Of a DNA stretch of 64,000 nt, positions 24,731 through 34,406 are shown one piece after another (position 1 is the stretch's first letter; each line of letters opens with the position of its first letter). A program made the position numbers and the translations under genes. Origin of the DNA: Aaosphaeria pasadenensis (taxonomy: Eukaryota > Ascomycota > Dothideomycetes > Pleosporales); the NCBI GenBank assembly GCA_022813625.1, contig JAKLMB010000049.1, positions 124,001 to 188,000 on the forward strand. Direction: 5' to 3'. The notes beneath the pieces were generated by a model that did no database searches, was not told the DNA's origin, and worked only from the letters and a program-made list of their open reading frames with translations.

Positions 24731-26787
24731 ATGCCATGGTATGCGCCATCATGTCCCGCTTGTGCTTGTACTCGTCCTCGTGCTTGCGCTTGTGCTTGTC
24801 CTGTTCGCTGTTCGTTCTGCTCTAACAAATCTTTCGCAGTAACCGCTGCCGGACGCGCCATTACCGCTGCAAGTTCCCTAACCAAAATTTCCCCGCAACG
24901 ACCATGCGCCTGTTGCTGACCCTCTTTTGACAGGTGACGGGAAACAGCCTCAATGTAGTCGATGCGGCCAGGCCAATAAAGAATGCATCTACGAGACTGG
25001 TAGACGCTTTCGACGTTCGTCTATTCAAGAGACATTCAGCGATGGCCAGCCCTGGGTCGCTCTGCCGCCACGGAGTAAGCGCCTCTCCCGTCGCACGTGA
25101 ATTATCAATGTCATTGACTGTATCAATGTAGTACAATTCCTGGACGAGTCCCAGGAAATCCGGGCGCAATATGACTCGGATTTCTCCCCTTTTGATAATG
25201 ACCCGCCGGCGCCACCATCAAATCCATCATCCCGCCATGGCTCATCAATCACACCCAGTGCAATCAACCAAGTAGAGACTCCACCACCGTCCATCATCAG
25301 CCCAACAGAAGGCTTGACGGTGCTGTCATTGCTCAACTCGGAGTCTCCAGGCCAGACGCATCACTCCTTCTCAACCCCTCCAGCTCTCCAAGTACTCGAA
25401 GCGCATAGGCCTCCTTCTCCTCGAGCACATCATGAACAGAACACATTTGTGCACCAACAGCCCGCAGGACTTCCAATTTTCTGGCCCCTCGAACATGAAC
25501 AGGAAGCAATGCTGCTTGGGCATTACATCGACAACGTCGCCCTCTTCTTTGACATGATCGACGATAGACGCCATTTTGGCAATCATGTTGTGCAACGAGC
25601 CAAGAAGAATAGCACTTTGATGAACGCCATCCTTGCGCTCTCTGCACGACACCTTAGTCGAACTTGTGGTTTCGACGCATACGTCGCTGATGCTTACTAT
25701 CAACGTTGCTTCGAGACCCTCATCCCTGCTTTGAACGATACAGTTGCAATTCGGGATGAATCGCTATTGGCTGCAACCATTCTTCTGAGGTTGATGGAAG
25801 AGATGAACAGTACGATACCTACCCAACGGTAACCTAGCAAGCTAACATGCTACAGTTTCCATTCTAGGCTCTGATCCACAAGGGCACTTGCTGGGCACTC
25901 AAGCCATAATTCGTGCCGCCGAACAGCAATATGCTGGAAATTCTGGCCCCGACTTTAGACAAGCCATCTATTGGGCGGCCTTTCGCCAGGAGCTCTGGAT
26001 TTCTCTAATGACGCAGCGACCATTCCAGCTACATATATTCCCAACTGATCGGTCATTGGATCCTGCAAACGACTCGATATGGGCCACAAGGACCATTGCT
26101 CACCTCGGTGAGGTCTGCAATTTTGCGTTTGGCGAGGACAGGCACAACGTGCTTCGGTACAATCAACTAATGGACGACAACGCTGCATGGCGTACACGCC
26201 GGCCGGAGAGTTTTGAACCATACTTTTTCCGCCAAGACCGCGATGGTAGTGGAAGAGACTTCCCTGACATCAGATTTCATGAAAAGACACATGGTACGTT
26301 CACGCCAGCATTTCAATCTCGCTTCACGCGATTTAACACATGGGTTAGTGATGGGGACACAATACAATACATTGGCGCGTGTCTTGCTCGTTGTTCACAA
26401 CCCGACTATTCCACAACTGGGTCCTTCCCACAAGCAGTCACGCCAGAACGTAGATGTACGTGGAATAAATCAGCACTAAGATCATTCACTAATGACAACA
26501 GCGAGTGGTACAAGAAGCCGTCCGGACTTTATGTGGAGTCGCGCTCTCGAATGCGAAGATTTTCCCGTGCAAATTTGTAGCTTGCTTCGCCATCGCACTA
26601 GGTACGATATCAGCCAATCCATTGAACCGATCAAACTCTAATCAATGCAGTGGGCGACCGATTTTCCAACCATGAGGATCAGAAAAAGTTACATGATATA
26701 CTTCTTCAGACCGAATCTGCGCACGGATTCCCACCTACCGCCACGATACACCTGCTGGAAGAAGCATGGGGTTGGGCTAATTCCTGA
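24731..26787 (+). CDS. Zn2Cys6 transcription factor (ARCA-like)
   Basis: A fungal binuclear-zinc-cluster regulator with a Fungal_trans_2/ARCA-like middle domain, 541 residues, nuclear. Exons: 24731..24738, 24840..24868, 24934..25074, 25132..25809, 25868..26293, 26349..26455, 26502..26601 and 26651..26787; all joins are in frame. The cluster has Cys spacing C-x2-C-x6-C-x6-C-x2-C-x6-C, starting MPCNRC and ending NKECIYETG. It only assembles if intron 2 (24869..24933) uses a GC donor (GCAAGT) with CAG acceptor; a GT donor in that exon leaves a stop or loses the third cysteine. Downstream are HYIDNVALFFDM and LLAATILLRLMEEM, then NPTIPQLGP, typical of the family. An upstream in-frame ATG at 24629 could add 34 residues. 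Target genes are unknown; the PhyH neighbour is a candidate. Confidence 0.92.
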
Positions 26788-26879
26788 ACCAAGATCCAAG
26801 AACCGTGATGGTATCAGATTACGATTGAGCCAACAGAGAGTACTACTAATGTGCCATCATGAGGTTATTTTAGGGTAAC

Positions 26880-27791
26880 TCACCGCCGTCCCGTTGGTAG
26901 AATCAGATCTGGAGAAGGTGGTAAGAAGTTCCTAATCTTGCCGTATGACCTCTCCAAGGCGTATTTCAGCATACTTGCCGTGATTCTGGTGCGAGAATTG
27001 TCATCCATACACTGTAGGATCATCTCGTTCAACTGTGGCGAGTAGCCTGGAGCAGGATGGAAACGCCAATTATACGCCTGGTGCCACTGGAGCTTCAAAT
27101 TGCACAACGAAACCATCGTAACACCTAACTGCCACACATCGCTCGTCTGGTTATAGTATGGGCTCTCGGGTGGCCGGTAGAGATCGGTATACTTCGACTG
27201 CCTCGACGGATTCGCCCTACCGTTTTGATACTCCCTCTTGGACATGGCACACCCGAAATCGGCGAGGTTGACTATCACCATTCCCTTGTGAGGGCCTTCT
27301 ATCGGGCGCGTCAAAAGAACATTGGCCGGCTTAATGTCCCGATGAATAATGAAGTTCCACTCGGCTCTGGCTCTCGGATCTTCGCTCGGCCCGTTGTAGC
27401 AATACGACAGCGCACCAGCGAGCTGGATGAACCACGTCCAAAGATAGTGCTCCCCAATTGGCCTCCCCGCTTTGCACTGTAGCATTATCAACTGATCGAG
27501 CGGACCCAGCTCGCAATAGTTCATGAAGACGCCGGCGCCGCCTTTCCCGGGATCGTAGTATCCGTCCACGAAGCGGGTGATGTTTGGATGGCCGGACAGC
27601 TGGTGGAGATATTCGATCTCGCGCTTGGCATTGCCGTTGCTGATATCATGCTTCGTAAAGGTTTTCTCGACGGCCTTCTTCTCCGTTGTCTCTTCCTTTA
27701 CGATGTATATACCTCTGTTCATACCTCCACCTGCCGTGCCAAGTCGCTGTACGACTTTGAAGCGTGTAGGTCGTTTGTGGGATAATGGCAT
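26880..27791 (-). CDS. Serine/threonine protein kinase (NEK-like)
   Basis: A single-exon 303-residue protein made almost entirely of a protein kinase domain. A variant glycine loop RLGTAGGGMNRG (residues 16-27), Lys43 in AVEKTF as the ATP-binding lysine, the HRD motif at 150-152 within IIHRDIKPANVLL, and DFG at 178-180 are all present, so it should be active. An RPPE motif takes the place of the usual APE, and SDVWQLGVTMVSL is the conserved subdomain IX segment. There is no extra regulatory domain or signal peptide. The overall look (PNITRFVDGYY, NYCELGPLDQL) is nearest to NEK-like fungal kinases, but the substrate is unknown. Its stop lies 92 bp from the stop of the convergent Zn2Cys6 gene. 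Confidence 0.93.
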   Translation of the reverse strand: MPLSHKRPTRFKVVQRLGTAGGGMNRGIYIVKEETTEKKAVEKTFTKHDISNGNAKREIEYLHQLSGHPNITRFVDGYYDPGKGGAGVFMNYCELGPLDQLIMLQCKAGRPIGEHYLWTWFIQLAGALSYCYNGPSEDPRARAEWNFIIHRDIKPANVLLTRPIEGPHKGMVIVNLADFGCAMSKREYQNGRANPSRQSKYTDLYRPPESPYYNQTSDVWQLGVTMVSLCNLKLQWHQAYNWRFHPAPGYSPQLNEMILQCMDDNSRTRITASMLKYALERSYGKIRNFLPPSPDLILPTGRR

Positions 27792-28797
27792 ATCTATACG
27801 GACTGAGTGTGTGTCATATGATATAAAAGAATGTACCCGGAATAAGCCTTTATAAAAACGCTCAGATGTTAGTGTAGTTTCGTTGTTGCGGGAATCTGGT
27901 GTCTACCCCGTGAATATGCTTTCATTCCACTATAATATTAAATCACCGGCGTATTCAAGGCTGGTGGTATAAAGACGCTGATTGTTACCATTGACTGTCA
28001 GTATGAGACATGCTTTTCCCCTACCTTGCGCCTGGAAAGGACCCGCAGCGCGACGATGTATACATCTACTCTATGGCTGGTGAACTCAAGGTATTGACAA
28101 ATAGATCTTCCATATTGGCAACATACAAGCACTTTGTATAACTGTATGATTCAAAGTATGTTGTTCCAAATCGCAGTGGGGTAAGTCGCTGTCCGCCAGT
28201 AACCACCTATTGACTTCTCACCCAAAGACGGTGACAATTCTATACAGGACATGTTCGCCATCACGTCCTTCTCTCCCCCATCAACGAGTACAGCCATCTC
28301 GCAAGCCTAGCCAGATCAATCGCCATATCTACATTTCCATCTCCACCTTACAATAAATACACCCCGCATTCAATACGTAAGCCTACGTTCCCATCGCGAC
28401 GATTTCCCCCCAGGGATTCCAGAAAGCCGCGCCAGCCAATCAGAACCACCAGTCGTACTGACGTATGCACAGACCCTTCCACTTTTCTCAATACGTGCAG
28501 GTACGAAACGAACGTAATCGCCGTACACGTAGAATTCGTGATTGTTTCGAATGCTGAAGTAGAATAATGTTTTTTTGTGGATACATCCAGAAGTCGCATT
28601 CATTCAACTCTTGGCCATGCCTTAAATATTCAAAAAACCAGCATTCCCGGGGACCTTTCGTGCTCACTCACTTCATCGTAACATCCACACAGCCAACTTC
28701 TCCAAACGACTGGATTGAGGTGCTCACAACAACAATCAAACGCCCAAGAATCTTGACCAAAGGAAGACATCCAAACAGCAAGAGAAACAATCTCGAA
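27792..28797. other. 1 kb intergenic region
   Basis: The divergent upstream region of the kinase and the first MARVEL-like gene. Frames are short and domain-free. Nothing further is visible. Confidence 0.5.
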
Positions 28798-29386
28798 ATG
28801 CTCCTCCCAACAGCCTACTGGAACAATGCGGCCAGAATTCAAAGAATCGTCCACATCGCACAAGTCGTCCTTGTCCTCGCAGCCTTCATTACCGGCATCG
28901 CCCTCCTCGCCGACTCCACCATCCAAAGAAGCCGCTCGACCGTCCTCGTCTTCGTCTACGTGAGCTCCTTCCCAATCCCTTTCCCCCATCCATCCACCCG
29001 TATAGGAAGAAAACTAACCCATGGAAAACACAGTCCCTGAAATCCATAATCGTCCTCTTATACTTCTACCTCTCCTCGCACACGGCGCGGTTCGCCCGCT
29101 TCGCGAGCGCGAAGGCGTACTTCATCCTCACGGTGCTGGAGGCGCTGTTCTGGTTCACCGCGTTTATCATCATGTGCATGGGCGGCGGGAGGTGTTTTGG
29201 TAGGGCGTGTGCGACGATTGGGGTTGCGGCGACGCTTTCGTTGCTTCTGAGGTACGTTTACGTATATGAGAGCGACTATGAGAATGATACTGACGGGAGA
29301 GTAGTTTGTCGAACGTTGTGCTCATACCGGTTACGTGGGCGGATTGGAGGCAGTCGAAGAAGGTCCCGGCGAATTCGGAGGTTTGA
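28798..29386 (+). CDS. Small four-helix (MARVEL-like) membrane protein, copy 1
   Basis: A 153-residue membrane protein resembling fungal MARVEL-domain proteins; function unknown. Exons 28798..28959, 29034..29251 and 29305..29386 (introns 74 and 53 bp). Predicted helices: VVLVLAAFITGIALL, SIIVLLYFYL, YFILTVLEALFWFTAFII and CATIGVAATLSLLL, with a short cytosolic C-terminus (DWRQSKKVPANSEV). The start at 28798 is supported by the neighbouring copy, whose first exon is also exactly 54 codons. Both copies share the intron phases (0 and 2), RIVHIAQ/KIIHAIQ near the N-terminus, AKAYFI/PKAYFI and IMCM in the third helix, and the ending VPANSEV/VAPNASRV, so they arose by tandem duplication. Confidence 0.88.
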
Positions 29387-30461
29387 GATGGAGGAGTGGT
29401 TGGGGACGAAGGGAATATAGATATCGGAAAGAGAGATCATGGAATCGGTGTTCGGTGTCTGGTGTTTGATAGGGAGCTTCGATGCTCGGGTGTGCTTCCA
29501 GTGGAATATGCATAAGTGGAAACTTGCTTTTAGAGTTAGAAATTAATACGTTTACCCAAGTACATAACCAAAATATGCCTGTAGGAGTAGTTTATAAGCC
29601 GCGTTGATATGGACGTGTTATAATGAATGGAAAGAGCCAAATGCAGCGCAGCTTTCATGGCAGTGAGTTTCCGCTAACTGAAAACTTTTGTTGGCAGGGT
29701 AGTAGGCAGGTTTATGTTGAGGATTTTCTGGAATGTCAGCAATTCACAGTGGCCCATAAAGTCAAACCGGTGAATTAAGTTGCCAAGTTCCCTAGACGAC
29801 GACTTATCTACTCTCAAACGTCTAGATATAGCCCAGGGCTGAAGTGCTAAACGCACGATCGACCCAATTGCTAGGGCCAGCTATGGACGTTGCGACGGTA
29901 GCGCGATACAAAAGGCCCACAAAGATCTGAGGCTGAGCTTTTCTAGAAGCCGGTAGCCAATCGAAATCCGCCGTTTCAGGACTTGTCGGATCTCGTTGCA
30001 CGCGAAAGGAACAAGGTGACGTACCATCGCTCCCTTGCTGGGTACGCAGCGCCCTTTTTAATACCGCCGCGACCGAGCATTCGCATTCGCACTCTGCTTC
30101 GAGAATGGTCGGAACTTGCCGTACAGTGTAGATAGCAAAGTTCGTCTCGCACTCGCACTTAGCAATCTCAGTTGGGATTGCGCTTAGGCGCATTCTGCTC
30201 GCACTCGCATCCCGTTCCAATTGTAGGTTTTATGTTGATACAGATGGTTACAAAGATAGCACATTCAAAGGATCCAAAAAGCATCATCGACAACAAAATG
30301 AGTAGCTATATATTTCTTCATTCGCAACTTCTTATAGACCATCAGCTTCGGTTTCCAAATAATTGACGACCAATCATTGAAGCTTTCAAAGCAATCCATC
30401 CAGACATCACCGCCATCCGCATTCCCGCATCAGTCGTTTCAAAAATCCCAACATCATCATC
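29387..30461. other. 1.1 kb spacer between tandem paralogues
   Basis: Leader and trailer DNA between the two MARVEL-like genes. A stretch at about 30077-30210 repeats TCGCACTCGCA-like units several times on this strand. A 132-codon leftward frame at 29822-30220 covers that repeat and has no domain, so I do not call it. Confidence 0.5.
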
Positions 30462-31071
30462 ATGAGTTTCATAGACAGCTACTGGTACCACGCCGCGGTA
30501 GTCAAGAAAATCATTCACGCAATCCAAATCTTCCTCATCATCGGTGCTTTCGTATGCGGTATGATTCTCTGGAGGGACAAATCCGCTCCTCGAGGTCGAA
30601 TGAATATGCTCATCCTCGGTTACGTACGTTTCCCTCAAATCTCCCCGATCCTTCCAGCTCAATTCACGTAATTCTCTCTCTTCAAAGCTCATAAGAATCA
30701 CAGTCCATAAAATCCGCCAACCTCCTCGCCTACATCCTCATCACCTCGCACGTCGCGCGCTTCCGCCGCTGGGCGTCTCCGAAAGCATACTTCATCATCA
30801 ATGTCATCGAGCCCATCTTCTGGCTCTCGGCCTTCGGCATTATGTGCATGCGGGCACCCAAGTGCGTCGGCGCGAAGTCGTGTGGGACCATCGGGGCTGC
30901 ATTGGGGCTTTCCTTTGGTTTGGCGTAAGTTCTCCCCTGTCATTGTCGGTAGGGACGATGGGATGCTGATGAAAGGGATTGAATAGTATAACGAGTGTTC
31001 CGCTCCTACCGATCACTTGGCATGAATGGCGCAAGTCAAGGAAGGTTGCACCAAATGCTTCGAGAGTGTGA
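30462..31071 (+). CDS. Small four-helix (MARVEL-like) membrane protein, copy 2
   Basis: A 155-residue paralogue of the gene 1.1 kb upstream. Exons 30462..30623, 30704..30924 and 30987..31071 (introns 80 and 62 bp), with the same exon count, the same 54-codon first exon and the same intron phases. Predicted helices: IFLIIGAFVCGMIL, SANLLAYILITS, YFIINVIEPIFWLSAFGIM and CGTIGAALGLSFGLA. The C-terminal tail is basic (HEWRKSRKVAPNASRV). Sequence divergence from copy 1 is considerable, so the duplication is not recent. Function unknown; a scaffolding or membrane-organising role is known for MARVEL proteins generally, but nothing here proves it. Confidence 0.88.
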
Positions 31072-31411
31072 TGCTGCATCGTCAGTGCGTAGATTCATAG
31101 AGATATGTACGAATTATTATGACACCAAACTGGGAACGGCCTACCCTAGCGATAGCTATGTTAAGCTGGAGAGACAAAAGAGAACGTCGAACAATCATGA
31201 ACGGGATTCTTAGGCATTGGTCAGGATGTAAATGACTCCAACGGACGGTGGTATAGTGCCTTCTGTTTAGATGGTTAATCATGATTGGTTTCGATAAAAC
31301 TTTTTATGTCAACATTAGGTTTCTCCCAGTTACGCAATCTATCCGCGCAATTGCAATCCCATCCCATTCCAGCAGCTCTTATCCAGAACAACGATCTTCG
31401 CAACACCAATC
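31072..31411. other. 340 bp spacer between convergent genes
   Basis: The trailers of the second MARVEL-like gene and the leftward MFS gene meet here. No gene or repeat seen. Confidence 0.5.
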
Positions 31412-33426
31412 TCAAAGTTTCGTGTGCAAATACTTCGACCAAAGCTTGTGTACCCATACTCGATTAACCTTACCGAACATATCTATACCATCACTTTCAT
31501 TAGCCACGCAATCCTCTCTAACTCAAATACGAAGGGAAAAAGAAAAGACACTTACACATGGGAATGCAGCTCACAAACCCGCACACCGTCACAATTCCGA
31601 AGACCCGACACATGTGACCGGGCCCCTCCTTGGCCGCAAATTCGTTGATGAAGGTGCTGAATGCGTAGAACAGAAAGTTTTTGATCATCATTTGGAGGAT
31701 GAAGATCTCGGTGGAGTAGCTTTTGAAGGAGTCCCTGGGTTATTGAAGTGATTGGTCAGCCTGATGCGTCATGTCTAGCTACATGCTCGACAACCGTAGA
31801 CTTACAAGATATACAGTCCACCAGACGTGGATGCAACACTCGTTCCAAAGCATATTGCGCCGTAGCAGAATGAGCAGAGTACAACACGCCCTTTGGCAGG
31901 ATGATCAAGTGCCCATCCGAATGTGAACCAGCCGATCGCGAAGACGACTACCGCGAGCAGACAGACGGGGATGCGGAATTCGGGCTCGTAGATTCCTTTG
32001 TTTCTGCGCGACAAGAAGCGGGCGGTGAAGTCGCATATTGGACCGGCGGAGATACCGAGTATGCCGCCGACGAGTGCGCCGGTGAAGAAGAAGCCATTTT
32101 GCGCGACGTTAAGGGAATACGGGGGCGGGGTGAAGATTTGAGCTAAGGTGTACGCGGTTCCGACGAAGAAGGACTAGAATGAAACGGTCAGATGGTCTAC
32201 ATGTGTGGATGGTGTTTTGGGTACATACAACGAGTACGGCGCTGACGATCTGGATCCAGATCACCGCGGGGTTTAGCAGATGCACAAAGATCTCGCCCAG
32301 GAGCTTGAAGGTGCCGTCTGAATTGTAGATAACCCCAGAGTATGGACGAAGATCCTGTATGAAACTGCGCTTCGGGATAGTGCTCGCATTTGTAGTTGTT
32401 CTGTCGATGGAATCCTGTTTGGCTACCGTGTGGTCGCCATTCTTTGCTTCAATTTCTTCCGATGACGCTACCGGCATGGACGTCTCATTCCGCACAAATT
32501 GGCTTTCAGGCAAGAAGAAGAATGTGCCCAAAGTACCAAATATTTGGATTGGTAAGAGTATCACGAAGAGATTACGGGCTCCAAGGTTCTGGAAACCTGT
32601 GCCTGCGATGATCGCCACGAAGCTTGAAAGGCAAGCCAACGTGAGGACCAACAATGCAGTACGCAATCCACGCTGGTGGAGGAAGAACATGTCACCAATC
32701 GCGGCGACAGATAGCGATTCGTACGCGGTCGTACCGATGCCCTGAATCATTCGACCAGTAAGCAGCACATTGTACGACTTTGCAAGATTCTTTTGATCAA
32801 AACCTGCAATGCAGATCCCGGTACCAATCACTCCGAAGATCGAAGCGAAGAGGAATTGTGGCCTCTTGCCGTACTTCTGTGCGAAGATTGAAACGAATGG
32901 GCTATTTGACAGTGGATTAGCAATGCATTTCGGCAGTTGGTCGTGGATGCACGAACCCGAGAGCTCCGACGATGAGCAGTTGATACCCAGAAAGTTGCGC
33001 AACCTTCTTAATGGGAACGTCAAGCTCGACTGCCAACGCTACCGTTGCTGGAGCTATCATTGGGCCGGGGCATGCTGCAAAGATGATACAATTGAAAAAG
33101 AGAAACGCGAATGAGGCTTCGCGCTTCCAGCGTGGCCAAAGCTATTGAATAAATGAGTTATCGGTCCTATGGAGATCGTCAGAAGCCTTACGAGTGGGTC
33201 ATTCGGATCGTTCGACGGTTGTGGAACTAGTATGATGTCTCCTTTCTATCTTGCCGTTAGTACAAGAGCTGTAAGAGGTATCTGCAGTAATACTGACTTT
33301 GCCTTCGCTGTGCTGTAGACGCGAGTGCTCATGGTGGTGCTCAGGATCTGCCACCGCAGTGTCAAACAATAATTCGGTCCCAGGCGGCCGCTGGTTTGTT
33401 TTTGGTTCGATGATTCCAAGAGCCAT
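31412..33426 (-). CDS. MFS transporter (DHA1-like)
   Basis: A 552-residue major facilitator carrier of the plasma membrane, of the type often annotated as multidrug or small-molecule exporter. Exons, in transcription order: 33426..33298, 33245..33192, 33141..32957, 32901..32229, 32173..31806, 31734..31556 and 31482..31412; introns are 50-73 bp and all joins are in frame. A polar His-rich N-terminus precedes LVPQPSNDPNDPLLWPRWKR, the usual entry to helix 1. Helix 1-2 motifs, KYGKRPQFL (the helix 2-3 loop motif) and LTGRMIQGIGT are visible; a long charged loop (about residues 300-360) splits the two halves. It ends VWVHKLWSKYL. Its position next to the catabolic cluster suggests transport of a cluster substrate or product; that is inference. 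Confidence 0.93.
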
Positions 33427-34406
33427 TGCAACGAGGGCCGGGGCGTTGAGATACTTCGAAACATGAAAAATGCGGCCGAGAGGACAATGGATGTAAGATT
33501 AAGTATGAGGGGCTTTCATGGATAGGCCCACTGCGAGCTTCAACGGTATGCGGCAGCCCCTATAGACGTACCTATTCTCGAACGAGCCCCTCTTCAATAT
33601 CCTTCATAGGATGGTGCGAACACCCCCGGGACCGATATCTGAACCCTGCTCTGTCCTGGCGAGCAGTGTCATAAGTCATGAGCAGAACCCTTGTCGGTGA
33701 CAGGGGTGGTAAGTGGAGTTGAAATCTGCCGACAAATCCAGCACAGCGGCTAGCCGTGATGATCTGCAACTTTGCCGGGTCCATCATATCAAATACGTCA
33801 AACGATACATCAGTGAGCATGAATGCCACCGTTGTTCTCATATTTGCATTTCTTGGTATAATCAAATTGAACGCCCTGCATGGCATTATTAGATAGTGAC
33901 ACTTGTATTCCTCTACGTAAAGAGGATCCAGTATCAGATTTCCTCGTCCGTTCAACTTTCTACTCTGCATTATGCAGGTGTTGCATACCCATGTTGAAAT
34001 CGGCATTTCTGGCAGAATTGAATATGCACTATACAACACCTAGAACTTTCTTCTCTTGCCGCTAGCTTTCAGCACTACATAGATGTCGTCGTAGCTCTAC
34101 GTAATATGTCCGTGACTCAAACAGAGTAGAGTAGATGGCAGTGCGGCTACTACGAGTATTGATGTGAGCCATGCGTCATCTCTGCATTGGTGAGTCTGGG
34201 TTGAATTCAACAACCGGGTAGGACCGTAAATGACTGGGAATCATTGATTTATATCTTGCCTGTCCAGGAACGAGGTCATTATAGCATGATGAATGCTTAT
34301 CGAACTCGCGGGTGCAAGACTGAAGAACCAAACAGCCCTCAGGCAGAGCTAGCGTAACATGAAAGCCCCTCGACTTAGGAATTTGGCAGATACAGTACTA
34401 TCGTAA
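33427..34406. other. 1 kb between MFS gene and Zn2Cys6 regulator
   Basis: It contains the leftward open frame at 33572-34039, described separately. The rest is promoter of the MFS gene and trailer of the regulator. Confidence 0.5.
33572..34039 (-). pseudogene. Possible gene remnant or small unknown ORF
   Basis: A 155-codon leftward open frame with fairly coding-like composition in its second half (for example SFDVFDMMDPAKLQI and PLSPTRVLLMTYD). I do not recognise a family. The composition and the SPTRVLLxYD phrase would suit the C-terminal part of an oxygenase-like enzyme, but this is weak. There is no convincing start, the neighbouring sequence gives no in-frame exons, and a possible intron acceptor (CCATGCAG near 33878-33885) may interrupt it. 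It sits inside the catabolic cluster, so it may be the decayed end of a former cluster member, or chance. Confidence 0.25.
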
